Source: Ichthyophonus hoferi (lineage: Eukaryota; Opisthokonta; Ichthyosporea; Ichthyophonida; Ichthyophonidae). From it: DNA of 51,517 nucleotides. This document shows positions 9,885 to 21,953 of this stretch, piece after piece. The first letter of the stretch is position 1. Every line of letters starts with the position of its first letter. Below the pieces are notes generated by a model that was not told where the DNA came from, did no database searches, and worked only from the letters and a program-made list of their open reading frames with translations. The stretch covers positions 7,161 to 58,677 of the forward strand of contig NAOQ01000200.1 of NCBI GenBank assembly GCA_002751075.1, read 5' to 3'. Position numbers and translations under genes: made by a program.

Positions 9885-12800
9885 CTTAAAATACTTTAGG
9901 GCTTCTGGATTGTTCAATACAATCCCACAGAAAAGAGGTTTGGACATATTTACGGTACTGATTAGGTTATATAGCGATTAATAAACCGATCACGATCACA
10001 TGTGACATAAAAGTACCTATGCGACAACCTTATTAAACCATTTTGATCCAAAACCTAAGGTCATCTCCTGAGCATCATATTCTATGAATGTGTTTCTTGA
10101 CACCTGATTAGTTTGCCACTACCAATCTAGTGCGATCAATATAAACCATGTAGGTGTAAACATTTCTGGGAATTTAAATACTCAACTAACCAGTCTTGGC
10201 ATACGGCTATATATATTAAAAATAAGAGAGCTAAATGTACACAGACATATCTACATTACACCTTTGCGAAATAATATTATATTTTAAGTGGTATTAGAAT
10301 TTTTTTTATGATTATGTATATATATATGTATGTATTTATGTATGATAATATGATATTGCGGTATGATGGTACGATAGTATAATAATATTGTTGTATGGAA
10401 GTATGACAGTCCATTGATGTATATTTGTTCATCGCCACCTGTCTATAAGTAGATATACGCAACATGCAGACTGAAAAGGAAAAGAAAATTAGTAAGGAGC
10501 TATAAACTCAGCACAGTACCACTACAAACACAGTCAAACAAACCCACCTGAGACCATTCAATGAGGCTATATAATCATACCCCTTGTTATTGGTACATTG
10601 TGCACCACAGTTGGTAAGTATGACGTAATCACTTTGCAGATGGCGCATTGCGTCATACACCTCTTTCTCAGGTATCCTAATGATCGACATGGATGTTTAG
10701 AGCAAGTATATAAGCTTAAGCAAGCATGAATCGAGTTGTGTAAGTCGGTCATGTATATATATATATGTGTGTGTATGTATGAGTGTATGAGTGGAAGGAA
10801 GTATAGTATAGTATAAGATATAGTATCGTATCAGATATTGGGTTTACGTATTTATGCACGTGTGGCTTATAAAAACCAATCAAAATCAAAATACTGACAA
10901 AATACAATGGTATAGTGCATTACAATGTTGGAAAGAAACCGAGGTTTTGAAACAATACCTAAAATTAATAGCAACATTAAATATAGTAACTATTAACCAA
11001 GCATTGTTACTGGTTAAACAAAAGCACATACCTTGCATATAATTGGTACTGGTATCTATAGCGATCCCTCATTTCGTGTTTCTCAGCATGAGGATGGATA
11101 GTGATTGGTCTACGCGTATAAAGTTTAATATAGGAACTCATTTCTAGACTGGCCGTAATAACCGAATCGGGTTCTGTTGATTCGACTCTATTAGTAATGC
11201 AGTATGGGGTGTGAAATATATATTGCCTAATAAGGTTAGCCTCAATACCGACTGATTCGTCCTTAGTGCTATGGATACAGTAAGTGTTTGTATAGCGTAT
11301 ATATATCATGATAATATTTTCCTATTCGTATTCAGTTTCCTTTGTCATTATGTATATATAGCTGTTATTAGTCATATCATATGTGCACTTGAAGTTTGGT
11401 TAGTGTGCGAAAATGAAGACGGAGTTACTTAAAAAATATTAAAAAGTAGTAAAATTAGTATAACCAGTAAGAATTCTCACTTGGTAAAACAAAAACGCAG
11501 TTGTTTCAATGGAGGAAAAAAGGGAATAAAGGTATAGAGAGAGCAGATATATATATATAAGGTGTGTTATGTACTTGGTATTGTAGCTGCAGGCTGAAGA
11601 CATAGAATCAAAAATTAAATAAACTAAGAGATAAATTGCGCATGTGATATATTAATAGCTTTGGAAAGGCGAATATGAATACATATAGCATCAGTAATAA
11701 TAAAAAAGAAACTAATCGGCTTAGAGTATATATATATAGAGAGAGAGAGAGAGAGTATTTATCGGAATAATAGTCTAGTATAGTGTACTTTATGCACAGT
11801 ATAGTATAAGAGTATAGTACAGTATAGTATAGTATATATATATATATATACCACCAACTTACTAGTATTCCTATTAACCCATTTCAGTAAATTAATACTA
11901 GCCTGGTGATCTCGATAACTAGGCTCCCTCTCCATCATATACATAAACCGATCGTATGGTGCGATAACCAATAAGGATCCTATAAGAATGCGTAATAACC
12001 ACTTCATTACAGTCACCTGATCTCTTTTCTGTTGGGTTGGCCATTTGATTCAGGAAATATTTAATGACAGGAAAGTACTGGGTTAATAATAATTTAAATT
12101 ATAATGTTAATATAAAATTCGAATTACCGTGTGAAGGCATTAAAATGCAGACTTATGGTGTACATATGATTATTATTTTTGCCATACTAAAAGTTATCAG
12201 TCACATATATTAGTAATGATGTATTATATTAAGTATAGTTATTTAAAAATACTGGAATGCATATAAGACTAAATGGACCACAGTATGATATAATATTAAT
12301 GAACCAATGGGCGTGGTTAGCTACTAATTAACTAATTAAGTATACACGAAAATAACTATAGTTAGTGCATGAATCACTTGTATTTTATTTTTTTATTTCC
12401 TTGAATACCATAGTTCCTTTCTCTGGCAATATGTTAGATCATAGTATAATATAGTGTAGTGTATTATAATATTGTATAGCATAATATTGTGTGGTATAAT
12501 ATAGTAGAATATAGTATAGTGTAGTATAATATAGTATAGCACAGCACAGTATAGTATAGAATAGAATAGTATGGTACAGTATAATATAATATACTATATC
12601 ATGCTATACAAAGCAACATCAAGCTATATGCTATATGTCACATTTTATATAAACCCCATACCTGATTTTTCCTCAATGGTTTCGCAGTCATTTTGTCCAA
12701 TCTGATAGCTTCCTTCTTTCTCTCTATTTCTTCACTGCCACTTTCCTTTTCTATATTTTGGGGCTGTGGCGTATAGAATCTTTCTGGTAAGATAAGTTCA

Positions 12801-14113
12801 AAATTGTCTGTAAAAAGAAGACTGGCACACAAACACCAAGAAGGTGTAAAAAACGGCAGCATACGTAGCATTAATAACCCTAGAATGATAAATCCACAGG
12901 ACTGAGCAAGGATGAAGGGAGGGACAGGATCGTTCGTGTTTCCATCTCTCCAATCCACAATTACTTTTGTGAAAAGGAGTAATATAGAAACACTCCCAAG
13001 TGGAAGAACAAAGGTCCCGGTTAGTGTTGTAAATACCCAGGTGGGCAGGAGGTTGTAGGCTTGTCCACAAAAATATTGTAAGGTAATAAAATCCTCATAT
13101 CCGGTTGCATGCGCGCGTAGAAGTAGAAAGATGTGAGCATCGTCTTCAATGTGAAAAATTATACGGCAGGTAAGTTTGAGAACGCTGACAAAAAGGGCTA
13201 TAAGAACAAGACGGGAGAAAACATGTTTGAGTGGATGATTAAATTTTAGTCTGTTGTCCAACTGGGTAATAATAAGTCCACTGATTAAGAAGAAAAATAG
13301 TAGAGAGGTTATGAGCATTTCATTAAAGAACATTGCAACTGTGGTAAAAAGGACTGCGATAATCTGGGCTGTGTATAATTTGGCCAACTTGGCCGCCGAC
13401 ACGTAATCGATACAATAGAGGAGAAACAGAGCAAAGGCCTGTATAAGCATGGGGAACTGTGAAAATTGCCATGGTAACAAGAATAGAATTGTGCTTAATG
13501 AGAGGATAGAGAGCGACTTGAAAGTAGGCTCTGGAAGACGTAGATTCCATACCATAATTCCCACTTCTATCCATAGAAAAGGCAAAGCAAAGGTCTCTCT
13601 CAACATAGGATGATTCTGCACTCGTGTGACCTCAAATAAATTGAGCATAAGAGGCACGGCAGTAAAAACACCACACAAGATATTCTTGCCAAGGTATGCG
13701 CCCGTGTAAAAGAAAGAAACTATTAGGAGGCCGGCCATACTAAAGACAACCATTAACATGAAATCGAAACGATCAGGGTACAGTAGATGAAAACCAATTC
13801 TGTATAGAAACCCCATAATTATTTCAGGGTAAATGTTGAAGCGATTTAAAGCGTTCACCACATCTGGATATTCCACCCGTGTATCTAATATAGTGGAATA
13901 TAATCCTTCATATAAAGTTGATGCGTCAACAAGATCATTAAAATAGGAATAATAAAAGGCCTGTTCAGAAAAAAGATTAAGAGGTTTCTCAAATGAATCA
14001 AGCTCATTCGTACTATATGTTACAATATTTAAATGTTTCATTGTATTGAAGGCCCATGCGAATAAGCCTAGGGCTATAGATACGGAAAACCATGGTTGCT
14101 GGGTGTAGTCCAT
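9885..14113 (-). CDS. DPY19: DPY19-family protein C-mannosyltransferase (C-terminus incomplete)
   Basis: Five exons read on the minus strand: 12662-14113, 11863-12028, 11032-11173, 10548-10676 and 9885-9957. All junctions are GT/AG and the phases (0, 1, 2, 2) fit, giving 654 codons; animal family members are about 680 aa. DPY19 enzymes are multipass ER membrane proteins that transfer mannose from dolichol-phosphate-mannose to a Trp carbon in WxxW-type motifs. Landmarks match the family: 'YPDVVNALNRFNIYPE', 'LRETFALPF', 'PWQFSQFP', 'DDAHIFLLLRA', and in later exons 'RRPITIHPHAE' and 'EVYDAMRHLQSDYVIL'. The first exon is strongly hydrophobic with about ten membrane segments. The ATG at 14113 is fixed by an in-frame TAA two codons upstream. 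After exon five (…NNPEALKYFK) a donor GTATGC follows; the final exon (about 15-25 aa) is not resolved. Confidence 0.88.
11760..11850. repeat. AT minisatellite in a DPY19 intron
   Basis: Repeats of AGTATAGTAT-like units followed by a (TA)n run, just downstream (in gene sense) of the donor of the second DPY19 exon. A (GA)n run lies next to it at about 11739-11755. Confidence 0.7.
12430..12600. repeat. AT minisatellite in first DPY19 intron
   Basis: About 170 bp of degenerate 5-10 nt units of the type AGTATAGTATAATAT. It lies in the intron between the first two DPY19 exons. The same unit type recurs in the introns of the PEX30 gene. Confidence 0.7.
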
Positions 14114-15260
14114 GGTTTAACCAAGGCGTTCTTTGCCTTTTATAAGTAAGAAAACTATTAAAGTGGTTGTTTATAAATATACTTTTGCTCTCAACTTTTT
14201 TATTTTAGACAAACCTCTGCATGAGTTGGTCCAAACTAAAATGCAACGATAAAATTGCTTGGACTACTGCAAAGTAAGACCCGGTGACCTTTTATTAATA
14301 ATTTATATATCTCAATTTATAATTTTACTTCGTTGCTACAAAAAAGAAAACACCGGGAAAAAAACCGTACTATGGTTGAGGATGAACTATTGGCCCGATC
14401 AATTACGATATCCTCCTATTCATGTATTCAATTGCCATTAACTATTCATTGGCTAATCGTTAAGTTGTCATTAAGGAGCGAGAGTCATATTGTTGAAGAT
14501 GTCATTAAGATAGCATTATTGATTTAATGTAGATTACATACAATTATATCAAGAAATATAGATATATAAAGAAAATATTTCTACACTTCTTTTACCTTTA
14601 AGATCCCAAACAAGATGTACAATATCACAATATTTCATAATAACTTCAGTTTGAGAATTTGATTTACCAAAAAAGTCATAATCTCAATAACACCGCAATA
14701 TAGGCGGCTGTATGACTATAAATTTTAAGTTATCTAATTAATATTTCTATTACACTCCTATATTTTAACTTGGTTGTATACATAGTATACAGATTTTACA
14801 TTTAATTGGATGATTTTTGCATTCGATTTTTAGTCGTAAACCGTTATGGCGTCCATCTAGCACACATAAAGTATAGGTCGTATTTTATTTAATTGTGTTT
14901 AAGTTTTTATTGATATAGTAAGACCTACCGTTGAATTATAATATAAATGCCTGTGACAGACAGGTGGTAAGAACCAATTCTGGATTATATGGAACCTAGT
15001 TTGCCTCAAGTAGTCCAACTTGAATCAATCAATAGCAACCAAATTCCAAAAATAAAATAAACCATGAAAATTAATCCATAAATTTCCAGTTATTCAAGAT
15101 TTTTCAAAAATATATGAGGTTATGTTTTTCTATGCCAATTTTTATCACAATAAGCTCATTTTTAAAAAGAAAAATACAGTTTTCATTAAGTATGTTGTGC
15201 TTCGTTGCAGAGAAAAATATTGGAGTATTACGTAATAATCAATCCCTACATGGATAACTC
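14114..15260. other. Spacer between DPY19 start and esterase 3' end
   Basis: AT-rich 1.1 kb holding the DPY19 promoter (left) and the 3' UTR of the esterase gene (right). Two short plus-strand open frames (14259-14527) overlap each other, resemble nothing and are judged chance. No repeats recognised. Confidence 0.4.
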
Positions 15261-16769
15261 TTATTGACCATAGCATGTCATCCGTGAAAATATTTTCGCA
15301 AAAAGGCCTGCGGTTGCATTAGGGGGAATTTCGCAATAACTGTCAAGTACATACTCGCAGCCAGACTCACTGGTAGGTGTGATAGCCTCATTAATAAAAT
15401 CGACAAGACTCACCTCAGTGACGTTATTGTAATCATATCCTGTACGTGCCATCATGGTGGTGTTATAGAATCGATCGTAGCAAGTATAGCAATGGAATAT
15501 GGAGTTAGTGAGAAAACTCGCAAAGTTGGGGGTCTCGTTGTACGCTTGATACATGCCTACAACACTATTGTAGAAACCGCTCGCTGACAAAAAAGATGTC
15601 GTTAGTGGAACACTATTTGTTACACACGAAGGAGCATCGGCTTCCAAAGTATGTTCAAAACCGAGAGTAAGACCCAGAGCATCAAAAAAAGCAGTTTGTA
15701 CAACATCAGCCTTAGATTGAATAGCAATATAAGACACATCGGAATAGTAATCGTGAAGTAACGACGTAAGCTCGCAGTAGTAAATTAAACCCATCTCTAA
15801 TTTCTTTCGCATAGAATCTGGCAGTACTTGGACAAATTGGGCGCGACCTATCCCGTACTTGCGAAACAGTATACGCTGGTTTACAGGGAACACGCCAGCA
15901 TAACTGTCTGCAATAACAGTGGTCGGGGGGCGGACATCGTTTACCTTGTACATATCACTAATGTATCCACCCCACAAATGAGCACCTACACTACCGGCTG
16001 AGCATCCCATAACAACAAGCTTTTCAGGCACATGAATATTTTTTTTCATCCATCTCAACACAGCTAGAGTGTTATTTTTGCCGGATTGTATAACCTTAAC
16101 AGGGGGTTTTCCTTTAACTAAGTTTTTGTACATAATAGAGACATCGCCAGTATGCACATCACCAGTGCAGTAACCAATTTGAACAATTGTGTAGTTAGCA
16201 AATGGATTTTTCGGGTTCGTCCTATCATATATTCCGACATATGGAGCTTGAACGACTACTGGCGCACCAGTTGTAGTTACCTTACTACCGTAGCAGCTAC
16301 CTTTTGTATCAGTTCCATTCATCCAACATGCTCCACCACCGGAAAAGTAGACAAGAAGATTTCCGCTGGAACCGGGAAAAATTTGAAAATTAAAAGGTTT
16401 ATTGGGATCGATACAATGAGTATTATTGCCAGGATAAATAACAGTGTTGGGATTGTGTTTTATCGCCGTTAGAGAACAGTCGTCTTCATTAGTCATATTA
16501 CAAGTTGGCACTGTGATAGGATGCTGAAACAGACTTGAAAGGTCTAGTTTAGCCAAAGCGTCAACTTTATTTAAAACATCTGCTTGAAACCAGTTTTCCA
16601 AACTCAACCCATACTCTGGTTCACTAGCATTGCCTAACAGCGGCTTGCTAAGTGTATTCATTGAGTATTTAGCGCTAGCCATCTTAAAGGCGGCCATCCC
16701 AATGAGGACCAACCTTAAAACAACTAATTCACTAGAAATCATTATTTTTTCATCTGTTCTAACTGTCAT
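15261..16769 (-). CDS. Pectin acetylesterase / Notum-like secreted hydrolase
   Basis: Single-exon, 502-aa serine hydrolase of the pectinacetylesterase (CE13)/Notum family, alpha/beta fold. Motifs: 'YFSGGGACWMNG' (144-149 oxyanion region), 'YCTGDVHTGD' (200-209) and the nucleophile elbow 'MGCSAGSVG' with Ser257. Likely acid and base are Asp355 in 'QSKADVVQ' and His426 in 'FHCYTCYD'; these two assignments come from order in the family, not alignment. Residues about 12-33 are hydrophobic and end near ASA, fitting a signal peptide if translation starts at Met1 or Met10. Several NxT/NxS sites and paired cysteines fit secretion. Plant members deacetylate pectin; animal Notum removes a palmitoleate from Wnt. 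The sequence does not decide the substrate, so neither name should be taken as function. Confidence 0.9.
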   Translation of the reverse strand: MTVRTDEKIMISSELVVLRLVLIGMAAFKMASAKYSMNTLSKPLLGNASEPEYGLSLENWFQADVLNKVDALAKLDLSSLFQHPITVPTCNMTNEDDCSLTAIKHNPNTVIYPGNNTHCIDPNKPFNFQIFPGSSGNLLVYFSGGGACWMNGTDTKGSCYGSKVTTTGAPVVVQAPYVGIYDRTNPKNPFANYTIVQIGYCTGDVHTGDVSIMYKNLVKGKPPVKVIQSGKNNTLAVLRWMKKNIHVPEKLVVMGCSAGSVGAHLWGGYISDMYKVNDVRPPTTVIADSYAGVFPVNQRILFRKYGIGRAQFVQVLPDSMRKKLEMGLIYYCELTSLLHDYYSDVSYIAIQSKADVVQTAFFDALGLTLGFEHTLEADAPSCVTNSVPLTTSFLSASGFYNSVVGMYQAYNETPNFASFLTNSIFHCYTCYDRFYNTTMMARTGYDYNNVTEVSLVDFINEAITPTSESGCEYVLDSYCEIPPNATAGLFAKIFSRMTCYGQ

Positions 16770-19084
16770 TAATATCTGGGCCTATTTATACTTAAAACTG
16801 CAGCGTAGTATCCCCGTGTTTGCATCTAGGTATCTAAATATTGGACAATTCCTATTAGATCGTTCTCTTCGTCTGACTTTGGAGAAGACATTTATTTTAA
16901 TAACATATAAATATAGTATAGTAAAGAGAATTTTTTCATTCACTAAGAACAAGAACAGTACATAATTGTATAAGAAAACCTATAGACTACACCATTACTT
17001 GGAGGTGGGGTATTACTGATTTTTCCCGTTCGTGTGAATGTAAAATGGGGTATTACTGATTTTTCCCGTTCGTGTGAATGTAAAATCTTAGTAAATGATT
17101 ATTGGTTGAAATAGTTGATACTTATGGTTAGATATTTTTAGTTAAAATTTTAACATATATATATACAATCTGTAATCTCTAAAGCTACATAACTGTAATT
17201 CAGTCATTAATATATATAAGATACTTTCTTAGTGAAGGTGGGGCGTAGCAGCCAAATATTTATGCTGGTAATATAAAATGCTTGGAATATGGTATAATAT
17301 GCTATACTTTAGATGACGATCTTATTTTTAATAGTTGTCATGCATTGATTCCAAATTTAGGTGCATTCCAGATTCTTATCTATTCTATTTTTGTCTTGGC
17401 TGAGGATTACCCATATATCGGCAAGTATCATCATATTTCTATATAATACATAGTAAAATAATAAATTCCCAAAGACTGGTTAATTTAAGCTAATCATTGT
17501 CAACCGATAGCTCTAGACTCCCTTAACTTACACATCAATGCTTAACTAAAACGCATGCTTTGGAACTGAATTCGGCTCTGCCATTGGCTCTACCTCTGCC
17601 TTTTGTAGGCTCTGACGGCTGGCGGCTGGGGTCTGGCGGCTGTAGTTTTGTACATTGGTGTCGCTTTGAAGCTGGAATGTTGATAGTCCAAATGTAGATT
17701 TTTTTCAAAAAAAGGTGAAATGTATGAATATTGATTCTCCACACGTAGAGGTCAGTAGATGAATGCTGGATTGGGATTAAGTGTTTTCGGCATTCGTGGA
17801 TCGTTGACTTAATAAAATTTCCAGATTTTTCGATCATGATAAATTATTTAAGCTTTTGCTACTACCATGTTCAGAATAATAAGTAGACGGAAGCGTTCCA
17901 GTGACCCATATTCGCTTAGGAGAATGAATACTAAATTAAAGGGTGTTTTGGCGTTTAGCGTGTCCTTTTGCATACACGGAGCACAGATACGCTAAGACCT
18001 TTTTTATACTAAACAAGTCTAAGCATGCGATCTGATAGTCGCAGGACCTTTACCATTGACTGGTTCAATTTTAATAGATCATCTTATCACCAATAGATTG
18101 TACCAACTATTTTCCAGGTTATATATATAATGATATTTGTTAATAGCATTAAATGATTATAATGATATATGAAAATGCCAAAATAAATTAAATATTCCTG
18201 TTTTAACAACCTTATATATGCATATGTCAACCACTGTTTATAGCATTTCGCATTATAACGCTTACGAATTATGAGGGATATATTGGGATCTCTAAGGGGA
18301 TAATTTTTTTAAAAGAAGAGTCTATTAGTGAAAGGCAACTATAGCGAATGGAAAATAATAAACAATAGGAAAGTTTACTTCAGATAGTTACACCAAACTA
18401 CTACAGGATTCGCCAGTGTGTAAAACCGAATTTGCGAGAGTATAGACCCCTTAAAATGGCTCTTGGAATGATAATCTTAATCTCCGCCAATGGGGTGGGT
18501 TTGCATATTGAAATTAATTGAAATGTAACGGCATTGCATTTCTCAATGACTATAATTGGAAATTCTCATTACGGTTCTACTTATCTATGTATGCGTCTGT
18601 ACAAAAGGAAGACATCATTTTGAGAAAATGATCAGCCAAATTTACTGGAACTATCTTTACGCCGAATTGAATAACGACAGATGGCAGGATGGCCGCCTCG
18701 CAACTTACGCACTTATATTATGTTTGCGTCCACTTTTTGATATTATAAAATATGTCTGACAGTTTGGAATAACCTATTGTTTCCAAGCCCATAAATTTGA
18801 CTTCATAATTTTATTGGAATCTATTTTGGTATTCGTAGATTCTGCTTCACTTTCATTCACCATAAAGTATTCATTCTCTCTTTTATTTGAGCTTGTGTTA
18901 AAATCCTCTAAAAGATTTCAAGACTTATCCTCTTTACTGCTGCCTAAAGTTAGTTGAACCCTTAACTTCTTTTTACTTACGGATCCTAACTTGGTTGCGG
19001 AAGGAATCATTGACTTATGCTGAACTCTAGGTACAATAGATATATATATATATATCTCCTAGTCGCAAACATAACGGCCTCTTG
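16770..19084. other. Gene-poor intergenic region upstream of the esterase
   Basis: The left part should hold the esterase promoter. It contains a perfect 40-bp tandem duplication (17007-17086) and a short GC-richer patch around 17570-17650 with TGGCGGCTGG-type words. An open frame of unknown meaning at 18556-18759 (plus, 67 codons, no ATG at its start, GC content above its surroundings) might be a piece of a gene; it matches nothing I know. No recognisable gene. Confidence 0.4.
17007..17086. repeat. Perfect 40-bp tandem duplication
   Basis: Two identical adjacent copies of a 40-bp unit that starts GGGGTATTACTG and ends GAATGTAAAAT, about 240 bp upstream of the esterase start. Identity over the whole unit points to a recent duplication. 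Confidence 0.95.
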
Positions 19085-19510
19085 TAAACGGACAAAGAAT
19101 AAAGTCTTTTGTAGGAATTTTATTATTGCAGCACTATAGAAATGAGAATCAAGACTAAGTCTGTGTTCGCTGATTATATAGTTGTGGGCACAGGTCAATA
19201 CCAGTTGATCATATGATAAGCATTTGAGATAAGTGTATATCTTGGTTAGAGGCTCTATTGAACAACATGTCGTTAGCAATATATTATCTAATGATTATTC
19301 GAAGCATCATATTGATTGATATGTATTATATATTTATCGTAAATCACTGTATGTGATTAAATGCCAATGACCAACACTATCATAAACCACAGTAAATTCC
19401 CAGGCTAGACTTCACTAAACTAGTCTTAATTAAATATAATTAATGGCATCATGCAATTGATTAATTGTCATTATTTAACATCTAATTCCTATCTACCGAT
19501 TGAGACCCGC
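19085..19510 (-). mobile_element. LTR fragment of copia-like family B (fossil)
   Basis: About 400 bp align by eye with the LTR at 49385-49924 in the same orientation, and with the plus-strand LTRs at 30507 and 33302. The shared core is the 'TTAATTA…GACTAG' block, seen on the plus strand near 19425-19440. The 5' end of the LTR is missing or too diverged to place. Old and broken. Confidence 0.65.
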
Positions 19511-19559
19511 CAACTCATATTTATAACAAAAGCTGAAGAACAACAGTTTTACTGAGGCC

Positions 19560-20001
19560 AAAAAAAATTAAACAATAAAGACAGTTCACAAAGAAACCGT
19601 GTTTTTATTATTCCGTATCCTTTCTCATTTATACTCCCTGATTTCGTATGTATACTCCGTTATACCAATACCAGTATCGTTTTCTTTTTCTAAATAAAAC
19701 TGGTATAGTGCGGATAACGCGTATTCATGAGTCCGGCTCTTATAGGAGCTTAAATACTTCAATAAATTTAAATCACTAATGACAGCTCTCTAACACCAAT
19801 GAGTGATAGAATTGCTAATTAACCTTACTCGAGCATTAATTGTATAGGAAAAAACAATAACACGTCCTATTTCTGAAGGGATTGTTCGCCTGTAGGATAG
19901 GTTATGGCTGCAAATATTCTCAACAGATAAATTGTTATATAATTTACAAAGGTTCCCGGAATTAATTTGATAACTCCCAAATAATTCGACAGATTCCAAC
20001 A
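19560..20001 (-). mobile_element. Candidate solo LTR, unassigned family
   Basis: On the minus strand it starts TGTTGGAATC at 20001, has a TATTTAAG promoter-like motif midway, and ends in a region with AATAATAAA and ACGGTTT words. Family A LTRs have a similar AATAATAAACACGGTT block. No second copy and no target duplication were found, so this is tentative. Confidence 0.3.
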
Positions 20002-20730
20002 CTAAATATAAATTTTGATTATAAAACTATATAAAAAAACGAAATAGAATAATAAAGAGTAAATTGAAAGAACTTTAAATTTTTGTTATTTTCACAAGAG
20101 GAATTGTATTTTATACATACTTTTTTACAATCTTTTGAACAAAAAATTGTTAATCAAGAAGAAAAAAAAAAGTAGTTGGAAAAACCTTTATTCGTGTGTC
20201 ATACTTAAACCTTCATTTACCCTTCCTCGCCTGCTGTTATATAAATTGTAGAATGTTATAGTTGGGCGTGAATTGAAATTATCAAGGCTCCTTTGAATGT
20301 AAAGCTTTATTGTCTCCCTTTTATGAGTAATTGACCTGTGCGTATGAATTTTAATTTTTACATAATGTAAAACAGTTATTGTTGTCATGGTAATTCAATG
20401 AATAACTTGGCTATATAGATCAGGTTCTCGGAAAGGATAGAACTAATAGGTAAATTAATGTAGTTTTCAACGACTAGACCATACTATCTCATGTTTTTAT
20501 AAACATATTTTTATTGTTATTTGGGCTGGTTTTTATATTGCTGACCTTATTGATGTATCTCTATAAATGACCTCCGAGTCACCCGCTTGGCGGAAATAGC
20601 GAAAACCCAATAAACCCAAACCTAGATCTTGGGGAAAGATCTAAAACCCAACGGCAGTATACTTGCACCAAAAACAATCACAATCCATTGTCCCCCAAAA
20701 ACTTTAATAACATTTACCCTAATGCCTTTG
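20002..20730. other. Intergenic spacer between LTR remnants
   Basis: AT-rich, no coding signal. A small hairpin (TAGATCTT / AAGATCTA arms) lies at about 20624-20643, close to AACCCAATAAACCCAAACC-type words. Confidence 0.35.
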
Positions 20731-21446
20731 TGTTGGAACCAGAGTGTTCAATTTTTATTTTTATTTTTATTTATTACATTTATGATACGGGACCGCTCCT
20801 GGGGAAACGTTAGCACAAGCGCATCACTAATAATCAGTCTAATTTTAGTTAACCGAATACCGTTCCGTAAGTAGATCGATTTTTTTCAATGCGTAATGTG
20901 CAGATATGAATACTTATACATCAATGAGGAAATGAGCATCTAAGTATTGTGGTAAGATCAGACAATTCTGGTGGATACCTGTGACTTATTGTGGGTTGGA
21001 TTAGCCAATAGTAATCTTTACAGTTTGCTCCATTTAAGATAGAATACAACCAAACGGCGGTTAACCGCAATTGACAAAGATCAGAAAAACATATTAAACA
21101 AACAAAAAACAACCAATAAAAGATCATAAACCTCTAGTGCGCTTTATATTATGTCTGTAGGTGTTAAAGAATTTGAAGTAAATTCAGATACTGTACTAGA
21201 ACGCCAACTAGTTGAGTCTGGTTTTCATTCCTCCAACGATAGTAATACCGCAGCTATATACGCAGCCACAATTAGATCGTAGTTATTACATATACAATAT
21301 ACCGCCGGTTAGAAGCTTTTAGCTTCTATATTTACTGATCAACAGAGGGATTCAAGAACAGCTAACTAGAGCTTTAGCCTGTCCTCTACCTGACGACAAT
21401 CATCTAATAGAACTCAATACGACTAATACTAGTCCTATTTCCAATA
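20731..21446 (+). mobile_element. Solo LTR of copia family A with target duplication (fossil)
   Basis: Starts TGTTGGAACC and ends TTTCCAATA, about 716 bp. A perfect 5-bp duplication, CTTTG, flanks it at 20726-20730 and 21447-21451, which fixes both ends of family A LTRs. It shares with the LTRs at 951, 28455 and 36473 the 'CAATTCTGGTGG' block, the 'GTTATTACATATACAATAT' block and the 'CCTGACGACAATCATCTAAT' block. No internal element sequence follows, so it is a solo LTR left by recombination between two LTRs. Broken and old. Confidence 0.85.
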
Positions 21447-21953
21447 CTTTGAACGTCTAATTTTCTATCCAAAAAAATATTCCCTTGTTAAGCACTTAAT
21501 AAGAGTTCATCTAATGACACAATAGTGGATCAAGGTTGAAATAAAACCTGCTTGAAGAATTATTTCATTATAAAATACGAACACTTTAAAAAAAATGGCA
21601 GAACACTTACAGCTCTTGCTTCATCTATGAAAGTGAGCAGAATACCCTATATGTAAGTATACAAAGAAATTTGTTAATTGTATGGTGCAGCAATAGTGCA
21701 GCAAGGGCAACAAATTGACATTAATATTGTTGATGTTTATTCATGTGTGGAACCAGGATTTTTTTAATATATAACACTCAGTCAATAGCTTAAACAAAAT
21801 ATGAGACGTACACACAAAAGATAGAATGTGCCACTATAAATAGTTAACTATTAAAATGCGTAAACGTGAATACACAACATTGTAATTAATTCAAAATATT
21901 TATTAAAGAATGATCTTTATTGACCACTTAGTTCGTATTTAACTCGTTATAAT
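21447..21953. other. Spacer to the aquaglyceroporin 3' end
   Basis: AT-rich, no gene. The right part should hold the 3' UTR of the aquaglyceroporin gene. Confidence 0.4.

Noticed and set aside
10277-10465. 62-codon minus-strand frame between DPY19 exons
   Set aside because: Lies in an intron whose neighbours join cleanly from 10548 to 9957; composition is Tyr/Ile-rich from AT repeats.
12798-13574. Two minus-strand frames within DPY19 exon one
   Set aside because: Out-of-frame shadows of the strongly conserved DPY19 reading frame.
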